Shown in pieces: positions 63,811 to 64,000 of a stretch of DNA of 64,000 nt (the stretch's first letter is position 1; each line of letters starts with the position of its first letter). Origin of the DNA: Lagopus muta (lineage: Eukaryota; Chordata; Aves; Galliformes; Phasianidae); the NCBI RefSeq assembly GCF_023343835.1, contig NC_064434.1, positions 6,801,505 through 6,865,504 of the forward strand. Reading direction: 5' to 3'. Under the pieces are notes generated by a model. The model did not search any database. It saw nothing but the letters and a program-made list of their open reading frames with translations, and was not told where the DNA came from. Made by a program: the position numbers and the translations under genes.

Positions 63811-64000
63811 ATGTTAATGTTGTAGTACTGAGCTATGGTAGAGCAGGGAGATGCTGAATCCTTACGTGAGCCTGGCAGCTCCCCCTAAAACATTCATCCC
63901 AAAAGGAAAAGAAGGTTTACCTAATTTCCTTAATGAAAAATGGAATTACTGTTTTCATGTTACCTGCTCCAAGTACTGCAGGCTGGGGGAAGAACTGCTG

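Noticed and set aside
1-64000. tRNA, rRNA, CRISPR arrays or bacterial operons
   Set aside because: No cloverleaf, rRNA block, spaced direct repeats or operon-like gene strings were seen. The 'novel system' possibility has no support beyond the items above.

Overview
The window is vertebrate nuclear DNA from a bird, most likely chicken or a close galliform. It holds introns with GT-AG borders, CpG-rich promoters, about thirty truncated CR1 retrotransposon copies (many ending in the avian CR1 tail built on the octamer ATTCTATG) and one solo LTR of an avian endogenous retrovirus. I see no bacterial, plasmid or phage content. Nearly all short ORFs here are chance ORFs or antisense readings of CR1 copies.

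Four protein-coding genes can be rebuilt exon by exon. PFN4 (profilin-4) is on + at 1472-4332 in four coding exons. TP53I3 (PIG3 quinone oxidoreductase) is on + at 7493-11079 in five coding exons, the last intron apparently GC-AG. SF3B6 (p14, the branch-point-contacting U2 snRNP protein) is on + at 11954-15017 in four coding exons. FKBP1B (FKBP12.6/calstabin-2) is on - with its last three coding exons at 20203-20331, 23356-23468 and 63129-63176; its first coding exon lies beyond the right edge. All reconstructed exon phases fit and no internal stop appears. From my knowledge of the human map, this is the FKBP1B-SF3B6-TP53I3-PFN4 neighbourhood of 2p23 in inverted orientation.

Layout: 1-690 is unassigned, possibly an old LTR; 700-1300 is the CpG-rich PFN4 promoter, with paired CCAAT boxes, an RFX X-box and a TATA box in order. 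4333-7487 is intergenic with CR1. 11640-12000 is the CpG/ETS/YY1 promoter of SF3B6. 15018-19620 is the tail-to-tail interval between SF3B6 and FKBP1B, with a solo LTR at 15541-16074. 19625-20202 is the FKBP1B 3' UTR. 23469-63128 is one 39.7-kb FKBP1B intron holding about twenty CR1 copies, a 41-bp tandem duplication, microsatellites, a few candidate regulatory stretches, and one TATA-preceded short ORF on the - strand at about 31.2-31.57 kb that could be a nested gene. The genes do not form a pathway: they are a sperm-associated profilin, a p53-linked redox enzyme, a splicing factor and a ryanodine-receptor regulator.

I found no clear undescribed system. The points most worth checking are the GC-AG intron of TP53I3, the poly(A) hexamer overlapping the SF3B6 stop codon, the RFX/NF-Y promoter of PFN4, and the nested ORF.
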